64,000 nt of DNA, from NCBI RefSeq assembly GCF_034190915.1, contig NW_026947496.1:54682501-54746500 (forward strand). Reading direction: 5' to 3'. This stretch comes from Cavia porcellus (Eukaryota; Chordata; Mammalia; Rodentia; Caviidae). The position numbers and the translations under genes were made by a program. Of this stretch, positions 54,557-64,000 are shown one piece after another. How positions within the stretch are numbered: position 1 is the first letter of the stretch; every line of letters starts with the position of its first letter. A model generated the notes under the pieces. The model was not told where the DNA came from, searched no databases, and saw only the letters and a list, made by a program, of their open reading frames with translations.

Positions 54557-56689
54557 TCCAGGAACAGTTTTTGGGTACACGCCAAGCCAGAAGCTGTTTG
54601 GGGGGAAACAAGCAAATTTTGTCACTTTATAAGAAAACGGATTTTCTGCAAAAGATTCCTTCTCCCTTCCACCGCACCCCATCCCCCAGGTCTTCCCCAA
54701 TTGCCCAGGAATTTCAAGGGCAGCCTGTGGCGATGGTAGCTTCTGGCCGCAGGAGGGCACTCTGCAATCCCCAGAGCAGGCAGGAAGTGATTTGTGGAGT
54801 CTTTTTTACCGGAAACGCTCTCCTAGTTTAGCCATCAGCAGCCTATCTGGAAACCCATCCTGGGGAGGGGAGCGGTGACAAATGGGTTTTATAAGGAGGG
54901 CGTGAAGCCAGGCAGGATAGAGGGCAGGAGCGGGTGAGGTAAACCAAAAGGCTCTAAGTTTTATTGCTGGCGGAACGCGGGGAGCCTGACTTTGGCTCGC
55001 TGTTTCTCAGAAGAAAAAAGAATCCAACTGGTGTGTGTGTGGTGGTGGGGGACTTTTGGGCTCCCCCCCACCGCCAGACGACACTTGGCAATTTCTGGAA
55101 ACATATTTGGTTGGGAGTAGATGACAGAGATGCTGGCATCTCCCTACTTATGCCATCCCCTTGCCCCTGGCAAAGTCACCTGGTCCAAAGTGCCCGCACT
55201 GAGAAGCTCTGACTCAGTGCTAAGGCCGTTTGAAGCTGGTTTGGCCCAGCGAGCAAGAAGGCCTCATTCTAGTTCTTTCCACAGTCTATGCTGAGCTGAA
55301 CTGATCCTCAGGAAAGGTTCTGGTATGGCAGATGCTGTCCTGGTTCCTGGAAGAAGAAGAATCAGCTTGGGGTTTCCCCTGTCCTGCATCCTGGACTAGA
55401 AAGCCTTCCCCAGAGGCAGAACCTGAAAGCCCCAGGAAGCACCCATAGGGAGCAGGGGAGGGAGACTGGGACGGGGAAGGATGCTGATGAGTTTTTACTT
55501 GGATTACTGATGTGGGTATCACCAGGAATGGGACCCTCTGAGGAATCCAGGGAGCCAGTGAAGAGCACACACCTGTCTTCCAAATGACCTCATCCCGGGT
55601 GGAATACAGAGAAGATACCATAGTATTCATCTTTTGCTTCTGTAGCCTGCCTTGCTAGCAGAGAGTCTAGCTGCTTCACAAAGTCCTAGGGTAGAGATGC
55701 CAAGTATTGGCCAGCTTACTATGGTATTAAGGCCAGGGGGGAAGTGGGAGGGCACAGAGTATGGGAGTCCCAATCGTGCTCACTCATCCGCTAAGAACTG
55801 CAGCTCCCCCTTTCCCCTGGGCTGGGATGCTCCCTGGTTCCTAATGGAGAACAAGCAGCTGTTAGCCATGCTTTGGGCAGAGCTCCAGGTCTGTGTTTCT
55901 CAGGCTGACACCCTGCAGCAGGCCTGACATCCAACAAGGGAGCCAGGAAGACTTACCCAGGAGCTATTAGCTGCAGGGCTCCTGGCTGATAGGAGCCAAA
56001 GTTATGTACTAGGAGCTGATGGGGTTCTAGTCAAGAACGTATATATATGTCTGTATGTGTAATGTGGGTATGAACCAAGTTCTCAGGACCTTGCTACAAG
56101 GCAGGCCCACCTGATTCAGTAGATCTAGGGTGGGCTGCAGATTTGTAGCAGGATTCTAGGTGATGCCTCAGTTGCTGGTCCTCTGAGCTGGTGGGGTGGG
56201 TGCAGGTTGCAACCAGGTGAACCTCCTGGGAAACTGCCTAAGGAGATCTCAAAGAAAAGGAATCCAAACTACCAGGGTCTGAAAAAGTGATTCCTTCATG
56301 CAATTTCTTTTCTCATTCTATGTAAACTCACATATCTAATTTCCTCTTTTCTTCTTCTTCTTCTTCTTTTAAGGATCTTCCCATAACAATTAATAAACCC
56401 TCAGGCCTCTGGGAGCTTGGTTGTCGCCTCCAGGCTGGGAGCAGGTAAGAGGGACAGGTACTTACCTCTCAGATAGCTTGTGTCCTGCATTTTGATTTGC
56501 ACATCATCAGTTTGGAGCTTTCAACTTAAATTTCCTGTCCCTTGACCTCTGGCAGCTTTCAAAGTCAGAAGCTAAGTGAAGCAGGGGAAGACAGGGAAAA
56601 GTAAAGGTCACTTCAGAGATCAGATAACAGGCGGTGTGAAATTTAGAATTCCAGCCAGTGAATCAAGAGTGGAAGCATACCAATGGTTC
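54554..56689. other. GC-richer repeat-poor stretch
   Basis: Two kb without a recognised interspersed repeat. A TATA-like TTTTATAAGG lies at about 54886-54895 in a G-rich context, and CpGs are slightly more frequent at 54840-55080, but density is far below a CpG island. A (TTC)n run is at 56350-56368. Frames up to 114 codons overlap on both strands at 55286-55927. Confidence 0.4.
56350..56368 (+). repeat. (CTT)n microsatellite
   Basis: Six CTT units following a T/C-rich stretch. Confidence 0.9.
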
Positions 56690-56885
56690 AGACAATTTTC
56701 ATTCATTCATTAAGCAAATCTTTACTGAGCACCTAGTATATGTCAGGCATGGTTTTGGGCACTAGGGATAAGGTAATGGACCAAAGATACAAAAATCGTA
56801 GAGGTCTTCAAGGAGTTGACAAGTTAGAGAACAATGATAGGCAATCAGTAAATCATCTCTGTATTTGAAGGTGACAAAAATAAAG
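56690..56885 (-). repeat. L2 LINE 3' end, antisense
   Basis: 'cattcattcattaagcaaat', 'ctttactgagcacctagtat', 'atgtcaggcatggttttggg', 'aggtcttcaaggagttgac' match the reverse complement of L2 3' sequence, including its terminal TGAATGAATGA repeats. Good preservation. Confidence 0.8.
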
Positions 56886-57639
56886 CCAGGAAGGATGGGA
56901 ACGATAGAGATGAAACTGAAACAGGGTGGCAGGGAAGATCTCCTTAGGGTCACACCGAACCAAGATTTGAATAGAGTGAGAGTCTTCACATGAAATTTGA
57001 TTTTACTTAATTAATTGTGGTTAAATGTTAAGTGGAGAGAAATGTAATCCTTGTGTCTTTTCCTTTTCTTTGCTGCCTTAAAGAATGAGATACAAAGAGC
57101 TTTCCTCTCCATTGTCTCTCTTCCAAGAAAAGAAGAGGGTTTTTCAGTTGTTAATGAGTTTAGACTTCCAGGTTTAAGGCAGAGGATAAGAGGGGAAAAT
57201 CCTTTAAAGGGAAAAAGAGATAGAGGAGGGCTTTTCGGTAGATCTAAAGCCAGTGACAGGTGGGGATGAAGAGGGTCAGTGTGGGGAGGTGGGGGCAGGA
57301 GCAGAGAAGCCGGATGGGAGGGATGCGCATGCCTGCTACTGGCTTCTTCCTTCAACACTGGCTGCTACCAAGCTTAAGACGGCACAGTGATGATGACCGG
57401 TGTGGCAGTTAGGAATGACTGGACATCTTTGACCCGGGTGGAGGCCTGAGCTTCACGGCAGGCCAGGTGCACCTCCCGATGGGTTCCGTCTGCCTCTGTC
57501 CTTGCTTTCATGGACTGTGTCAAAACTGTGTTCACTGTGAGAAACCGACAACTGGGCAAGTGAGTTTTGTCCCTGGAAGAGAGCAATGTTGCTTCTGTAT
57601 GGAAGTAATTTCCTCCCTACACTTCCTGAGTTCTTAGTT
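56886..57639. other. Unique intergenic sequence, no gene
   Basis: Nothing recognised; frames of 115 and 72 codons on opposite strands overlap. Confidence 0.45.
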
Positions 57640-58150
57640 GGAACAGACCCTGGTAACAAAAGACAGGTGAACAAGAGAAACAAACAAGAGTTTATTGAAA
57701 TACAGACCCCAAGAGTACACTGGAGGTGGGCAAAGAAATGAGCAGATCTCACAGAGAATGCTCTGAATTCAGGGTTACAACTCACCTGTAACAAAGAACT
57801 ATAAATTGTTAGTAAGTAAAAAGACAAAGGAAAAGTATGTTGAATCTCCGGGGACACGATTTAGGGAAGACAGATAAATAGCTGTTAATGGCTAATTAAT
57901 GCTGTTTGTCAGCTAGATGCCTTCTCCTGCTGATAAGGCTGGGGTTGTCTCCCAGAGTCAACACTCAGTTCTCCCTGATAGAACAGGGCAGAAGGGCACC
58001 CTTATAAACTCTCCTCTGAGAGCTTTTCTCATGTCTGCACTAAGCTCCTCAGCTCAAATTGGTCCATATGTCAAAGTGGCCAATAGTCTGTGGCTTGTTG
58101 TGCTCGCCTACGTATCTATTACTAAACCCATTTTGGTTTTCCTCACTACT
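57640..58150 (-). repeat. ERV LTR-like sequence, antisense
   Basis: 'acaagagtttattgaaatac' (reverse of a TTTATT/AATAAA polyadenylation context), 'ttaatggctaattaatgctg', 'tagatgccttctcctgctg', 'cttataaactctcctctgag' and 'gtcaaagtggccaatag'. The text resembles an ERV1-type LTR common in mammals, from memory only. Ends not defined. Confidence 0.5.
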
Positions 58151-59614
58151 AATATATGTGCCTCCTCTGATGTCCCCCATTCTTCTGTGAATTGGTTGAA
58201 AAAGCCTGAGTTTTTCATTAGTTAGCACTTCAACAAAAATCTGTGGTCTATGTTCTTTTGTGTGAGAGATGCATAGTCTTCCTCCTTGGAAGACATTGTC
58301 CTTTACCACGTTTCCTCTGCACATCCACCGCCCCATGGACTGTGTCCTTCTTGGGTTGACCAGTCTCTCCCTGCAGCAGTACTGAGAACTGCAGCAAAGA
58401 GGGTTGCCCTGAGTTTCCCCTCAGAGGGGCTGCCATTGAAACTCCAAGGAGCTAGGACTCTGGAGCGACCAAAGCCTCGGTCTCTGCACTGCTGTGTCCC
58501 AGGGCAGCATCAGCCAGGGGCAAGGAACAGGCTCTGGAGCTCAGTACCTGCTCTGAACAAGCTGTGCCCCTTCCTACCTTCCTGATGTTGTGCAGTTCAC
58601 TTTTACAAGTTGTTACATGGCTGATATCATCTGTGATTTAGGCAATGTTAATAGAACTGTGCTGATACATTTTAGAATTAAATCATCTCAGCAAAAGAAT
58701 ACAAGGTTGTGTGAGCTTATTTGGTTGCAATTTCTTGCTGTGTTTTATAGTCACTGTGGTAGATATTTCCTTTTCTCCTGACTGACCCTCTACCCTCACC
58801 CAGGGAGGAGGACCTGCTCCTTGCTTTCTTCTGGGATTTACGTATTTACACCCTGCGCCTCTTTTGGAGTTGTCCTGGGCAAGCAGCTTTTCTCAAAGGT
58901 CACAGCTCCTCCTGGGCAGCCCATATCACCTCCCAATCCCCATAACTGTCCCACCTGTCCTTTCAGACATCACAGTGATAAGGTGATATTAACTTCACGT
59001 TTCCAGCCCTGGGCTTATGCAGACTCTCTCTGGTGTCCCTGCCTCTACCTACCCCTTTGTACTCAGCCTCAACTCCTTGTGTCCTGTCACTGCTAATGTT
59101 CACTTCCCCGGGTCCACCTCTGTCCTGAAGGACTGACTCTCCTGAGCCCTGTGAAGTACTACAAACCGAACCCTTCTCTCCTGTTGTATACCACACATGA
59201 CTCACAGCTTGTGGCACAGGGAGGCTACTCTAGGACAAAGGGAGCCTTCCTTTTGTGGCTCATCCTGAATACAAGTGTTAAGGAAGAAAAGGTGAAAGAA
59301 AGAGAAGGAGCCCGCACCAAGATGAGTCGGTATAAGCAGCCTTCTCTAAAATGATCCTTATCGTCCATTAATTTCCTGGTCACTTCCTCACAATTCATCA
59401 TCCTTCACCTCTAAGACTCTCTCCTTTGTTAAAAGGGTATAAAAATCCTTAGTCCAAATGCTTCTTTGAGTTTCATTTCTTTTCCACAAACTTCCATGCA
59501 TGTAAATGTTAATAAAAAATAGTGTGCTTTTCTCCTGTCATTGTTTTTGAATGGTGGGACTGGGATCCAACTTCAGGGGCATTCTATTATTAGCCATATC
59601 ATTAGCCTATTTTA
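58151..59614. other. Unique intergenic sequence, no gene
   Basis: No repeat recognised with confidence; frames up to 99 codons. Confidence 0.45.
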
Positions 59615-59708
59615 TTTTATTTTTATCTTGAGGCACAGTCTCACTAAGTTGTCAAGTAGGATTTGAACTTGCCTCAGCCTCCCAGAGTGCTGGGATTACA
59701 GGTGTGAA
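59615..59708 (-). repeat. B1 SINE, antisense
   Basis: 'tcttgaggcacagtctcac', 'taagttgtcaagtagg', 'cctcagcctcccagagtgct' and 'gggattacaggtgtgaat'. Somewhat shortened relative to the B1 at 10206-10325. Confidence 0.88.
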
Positions 59709-60967
59709 TCTGTCTCTTGTTTGTTTAATTCACAGGCCCCCTGTCACTGAACATAAAATAGAGGAAAAATTTTTCTTCCCCAGGACCAGGACCCCTACCT
59801 CCATCTCTGAGTAAAGATAGGGGCTTCATAGTGGGTCACTCCAGAGAGGTGTGGGTCCTGTGCTTTCTTAAAAAACAGACATCTTCAAATTTATAGCATG
59901 TGCCTTGATAACTATCACATCCATGTGTTATTATACAAACATTATTTGCTATGGAATAATCTGAATATACTAAGGATACAAGCAACACTTTCATTTTGTC
60001 CAATTCAACTGTGCTGTCTAATTTTGTTTGTAACAGTTCATTTCCAGTTTTAAAAGTTCAGCTCAGACAAGTTTAAAGTTTAAAGATTCATACAAATACC
60101 CAAATTTAACCCCTAGCACACTGACCAGGAGCTCGGAAGGGGGTATCGCCTGCTCTCCAGCTTGCTCCTCCTCTATCTTCCTCTTGGAAGGCTTCAGGGG
60201 CGAGAGGCAGGCAGGGGAAAGAGGAACAAATGTCTCTTAACAGGACTATTGTTTCTTTTTGAGGTTCTGCTGGCTTCTCTGGCAAGGCCTTCTGCCGGGC
60301 TGGCAGCCAACCTGCCGTCTCCTGGGATGGATAACTAAGTTATACAGGAGGCCCTGGGAGAGGGCCCTTCCCTGACCTGAGACATACATCCTGTCTGGCT
60401 AGACAGCTGCCAAACGCCTCTCCGATGGATAAAGACAGATGCTGAGTCTATGCTACTTCTTTCACAGAGCGAAGGAGTCTCTCCCTGTTGAAGCTATACT
60501 GGCGTCGACAACATGCTTGATGGACAGAAGTTAACAGGAAAAAATATTCTAGGACTTCTAATGCCAGAGCCTAAAGTCCCTGACAGCTGCCATGCGAGAA
60601 GCAGGTCTCTCCCGAGACTTCCAGGTGGGAAAGCACAGCAGGTGCTCTGATCAATAGTCCCAGTGGAGCCCAACGTTCTTCCTTTTAGCTAGGGCACCAG
60701 ACCAGCCCATTGCCAGCTGCATGATATTCAAGGATCTCCACCAATGCACACAGAGCTGAGACTTCTTGGTAGAGCCCTGCCTGATTTCCTCACTCCCCAA
60801 AACATGGCCCACTATAGCATAGTTGTTGCCTGTAGTCACAGGTAGAAGTGATGAAGTGGCTAACCAGAGACCCTCAGCTCTTGCTTGCCCTTGGGACTAG
60901 GGTTCTTCTTTGGGAGACAATGACAAGATAGTCTGGATCAAGTTACTCCTTCGCAGGTAATGTGGCA
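59709..60967. other. Repeat-poor stretch, candidate regulatory DNA
   Basis: No repeat recognised. 60130-60640 is GC-balanced, with ATTGTTT (about 60248), AACTAAGTTA and GATGGATAAAG motifs, and could be conserved non-coding DNA. No exon recognised. Confidence 0.4.
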
Positions 60968-61395
60968 TGAGATGGTTAGGCTTGACTGTGTCAACTTGAT
61001 TGTCTTGGGATTACTAAAACATGCTTCTGGGTAAGTCTGGGTGAGTCTTGGAGGTGTGACCTTGAGTACTATATCTGGTTCCTTGCCCCTTCTGGCACTG
61101 TCCCCTGCTCTGCCTCCTGGCTACCATGAACTAAGAGTCTTAGCTCTCACATACTCGTCTATCATGATGTTCCTGTCTTGAAGCCAGCTGACTGTGAACT
61201 GAATTCCCTAAAACTAAACTGAATAAACTTGCAGTTGTGAGTTTTAGGTATTTTGTGGGGAAGATTTTTTTCTTTGTACCGGAGATCAAACTCACAATCT
61301 CACTCTGGCCAGGCAGGTGCTTGAGCTGTTGAGCTAAATCCCTGGCCCAGTTTTGGGTATTTCAGCCCAGGAAAAGAAAAGTTAACTAATACATG
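60968..61395 (+). repeat. LTR-like element carrying a young SINE
   Basis: 'gttaggcttgactgtgtcaa', 'cttgattgtcttgggatta', 'aagccagctgactgtgaac', 'aaactgaataaacttgcag', then after the SINE 'gggtatttcagcccagg' and 'agttaactaatac'. The AATAAA and terminal ...AACTAATAC fit MaLR-type 3' ends. Confidence 0.65.
61240..61362 (-). mobile_element. Young tRNA-derived SINE inserted in an LTR, with TSD
   Basis: Body 61254-61348, flanked by AGTTTTAGGTATTT (61240-61253) and AGTTTTGGGTATTT (61349-61362), 13 of 14 identical. Reverse complement starts GGGCCAGGGATTTAGCTCAA and contains GTGAGTTTGATCTCCGG in the box B region. The tail is short on the plus strand (T7). It splits the last 50 bp of the host LTR. Confidence 0.88.
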
Positions 61396-63077
61396 ACCCA
61401 CCTCTGCACTGTGTTCCTTGAAGCTCTCTGTGGTCCTCATGTGTCTATTTCCCCCTGCCAAATTCCATGGTAACCTTTTTAGAATTCTCTTCCCTTGGCT
61501 TTAGAAATAAAACACCACTCTCCTGTATCACAGTGAGCATGCCCTAGGTACCTGACAGGCAAGGAAAATCTCTAGCTGCCTCCCTTGCTGAGGCCTGGTT
61601 GGACAGGCTGACGGGTGTGGAGTGTGGGTGAAGGCCGTGGCTGCTGCGTGGTGGTAAACAGCCCCTGAAGGTATGAGTGTGTGGGCCCTACTTTCTCTTT
61701 GCTCTCAACTTTGGATCTCAGTTGCCAATGTTGAAGTTAAATAAATAAAATCTTTTCTTTCCTTCCTTAGGCTGGAAACTGGACAATGACAAAAGCATAT
61801 GGCAGGTAGAGATCAAAATGCCAGTTATTTCTGGTAAAGCAAGATTAGTAGATATATTTAAGTCTGATTAAAAGGCTTGATAATATTGCCTTCCAGAAGG
61901 TGATGTATTAACCTCAGTGTTTCAAGCAACATTGGAAAATCACAAGCCTTTCTCCTTAGAGGCAGGGGTTTCTTGCCGAGATAACCTCATTGATATGAAC
62001 ACACTTAATGTGTGAACACACCTATGTTATATAGGTCTCTAAAGGGGATGGATGAAGATGAAGCTGGGCTAACATACCTCCTCTGTCCTAAACTAACCAT
62101 TCACTTAGTCCTTCCTCTCCAAACCATTAGATGAAGTGGCACAAGGAGACCAACATTCTGCTCCTATTAAAACAGAACAAAACTCAAATGAGTAAGGAAG
62201 GGAGTATTTTTCCTCAACAACCAGATCCCAGGAAACCAGTTCATCTCACTTAACCTCCTGAAGAGTATGTTCTGATTTTGTCAGTCTGGTGTCTTGAGAA
62301 CTGCCTGTTTCTCCTTCCTGCCTATTCCCCATCCTGGCCCACCGCCACACATTGGACAGGCTCCCACTGGGAACTGCACCCCCAGGAATGCACACCTTTA
62401 CCCTTAGGATTCTGCTTGGGTTTGGCTCATGGAAGCACTGATAGGAGAAAATGAGGTAGGGGTCTGTCCCCAGCTGTCTTTTTGCCAGGTCTCTAGGGAG
62501 ACCAGCCTGCAGGGAACCACCTCCAATGAGGCACCTTCTCCAGGGATCAAAAGCCATTGTGTCCACTTCTCTTATTTACTGTGGCTTTTGCCTGACCGGA
62601 GTTTCCCCAGTCCATTCCCAGTTTTCTTAAGCTCTGCCACCAGCTCTGTAGAGTCCCTTCATGAAGCAGTCTACTAACCCCCGATTGAGGGAGCCATCTG
62701 TTTCCTGTCAAGCCACCTGGCTCTCCTGTCCTTCGTGCTAAAGGTGAGCCCTGCCTGGGACAGACGCCACCCTGCACCAGCCTTATCTCATACCCTGTGT
62801 GTTCCCATGGTTTGACTTCAGCCTCAGGCTGTGCTCCCACAACAGTGGTACTGAAACACTTTGGTCAAAGTGAAGTCAAGAAATCTTTCATATTAGCATG
62901 TACAAAGCCTTGGTTTCCACTGCAATGCAGAACAGAACGAACTGGAACACAACAAAACAGAACAGAACTTAATAAAACAAAACAACTTTCCTAGCAGGAG
63001 GATGTACTTCCCATAATAGGGGCAAAAATGAGTCATCTGTAAACATATAAAAGTACACTAAAGAAGGATAAATGTTG
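61396..63077. other. Unique intergenic sequence, no gene
   Basis: No repeat recognised. An A-rich AAACAGAAC-type stretch lies at 62928-62988. Frames up to 106 codons at 62246-62840 overlap on both strands. Confidence 0.45.
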
Positions 63078-63245
63078 TGGTCAGGACTTTCCAGAGACAA
63101 AATTGATTTGATATATATATATATATGACAGAGAATTTAATTAGAGAAATTGGCTCGCTTGATTCTGGAGACTGCAAAGTCTTGCTATTGGCCATCTGCA
63201 GGCTGGAGACCCAGGAAGCCAATGACATGCCTTACAGTCCAGGGC
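63078..63245 (+). repeat. Old L1 3' UTR fragment
   Basis: 'ggactttccagagacaaaat', a short (AT)n run at 63108-63126, 'attagagaaattggctcgct', 'tgattctggagactgcaaag' and 'tgcaggctggagacccagg' follow the same L1M 3' UTR text as 4915-5380. Confidence 0.75.
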
Positions 63246-63711
63246 CAAGTACCACAGCACTAGAAGCTCCCCTAGTGTAACTCTCATTCTGAGGTTGCTC
63301 AGTTTTGTTTTGTTTTGTTCTGGTGTAAAGGCTAGAGATGCTGGACTTCTGATGCTCAAGAGCAGAAGATGAACATAAATGCTGGCTGGTGAGAGAGGGG
63401 GCAGAATTCACCCCTTTCCTCTTTTTCATTCCATCTAGATCTCAGACAACTGCACAGTGCCTGTCCACACTGACAATGGCTCTTCCCTGTTTAGTCCATG
63501 ACACATGCACCAGCTCCCCAGAAATGCCCTCAAACACCCAGACACACTTGGGCAGCCCAGTCATTCTAGTCAAATGCCAAACCACCTGGATTTCCCTTTC
63601 AGTGAAAGAAGGAGGGCTCAATGCCAACTGGAACGCTGAGAACAAATAATGCCCTACCAGCTTGCTAAGCATCCCTTAATTCGGTCAAGATGATACCAAA
63701 GCCAAGCAGGA
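63246..63711. other. Unique intergenic sequence, no gene
   Basis: A TTTTG repeat lies at 63303-63320. Nothing else recognised. Confidence 0.45.
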
Positions 63712-63905
63712 CTGTAGGGTAGCGTTTAAGGCCTTGAGCTTTGCAGTTAGGCAGCTGGCGCCTGAGTTCTAATTACTAAGTGGCCTTGGATACACCATTT
63801 CCCTCTTTCACTCTTGGCTTCTTTGTACAATGAGGTGAACCAGGCTTGTAAAGATGGAGTGAGGTAATATATGGATACATAATAGACTCTCATAAAACAT
63901 GAGAA
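63712..63905 (+). repeat. MIR SINE, near full length
   Basis: 'gtagcgtttaaggccttgag', 'gcctgagttctaattacta', 'gtggccttggatacacca', 'tctttgtacaatgaggtga' and 'aatagactctcataaa' in MIR order. Confidence 0.75.
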
Positions 63906-64000
63906 AGGACCAAACATACAATTGCGCAGACACCATATGCCCAGCCAAGAAGGTGAGGAAGGCTAGAGTGTAGCTTCAGGCCTGCTCACCCAGGGAGGGT

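Noticed and set aside
54840..55080. CpG island
   Set aside because: Only a handful of CpGs over 240 bp; far below island density.

Overview
The window reads as mammalian nuclear DNA, almost certainly rodent, with no protein-coding gene that can be supported. It is full of short interspersed repeats of several ages. These include B1-type (7SL-derived) SINEs, ID-type tRNA-derived SINEs, fused B1-ID dimers of the B4 kind, mammalian-wide MIR and L2 fragments, L1 pieces, and many solo LTRs of the ERVL-MaLR type. B1, ID and B4-like elements together point to a rodent. A young ID-like subfamily, recognisable by a second A-rich block next to the tail, is not the standard mouse or rat ID; a castorimorph such as beaver is possible, but that is a guess. 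The longest reading frame is about 160 codons, and frames overlap freely on both strands. No CpG island, convincing exon or structural RNA gene was seen, so the window is best read as intergenic or deep-intron sequence.

Layout. 0-7 kb: two copies of one diverged repeat (1.5 and 6.2 kb) flank an L1 3' fragment that carries an almost perfect 33-bp-arm hairpin, followed by an MLT1-type LTR split by another LTR-like insert. 7-13 kb: L2, MIR, ID and B1 fragments, a small retrocopy with a perfect 16-bp target duplication, and an old L1 ORF2 remnant. 13-16 kb: a purine tract and a tandemly duplicated unit of about 167 bp. 16-24 kb: MIR, L2, one B4-like SINE, one MaLR LTR. 24-29 kb: a 193-bp Tc1/mariner-type miniature element, two antisense MaLR LTRs and a 45-bp-period duplication. 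29-36 kb: three L2 fragments, two young SINEs with target duplications, two MLT1 LTRs, one of them interrupted by an antisense MaLR. 36-50 kb: mostly unique sequence with MIR and MaLR elements, a third young SINE and several microsatellites. 50-64 kb: an old repeat split by a MaLR LTR, Z-DNA-prone and other simple repeats, an antisense LTR candidate, an LTR holding the fourth young SINE, and a final L1 3' fragment and MIR.

There are no genes here to act together. The window is a record of successive insertions, and several nested insertions give relative ages directly. The stretches most likely to be functional are a few repeat-poor, homeodomain-site-rich or GC-balanced segments that could be conserved non-coding elements; conservation could not be tested here. 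Repeat family names are assigned from memory of consensus features, so subfamily names are deliberately left broad and most repeat borders are approximate unless a target duplication is stated.
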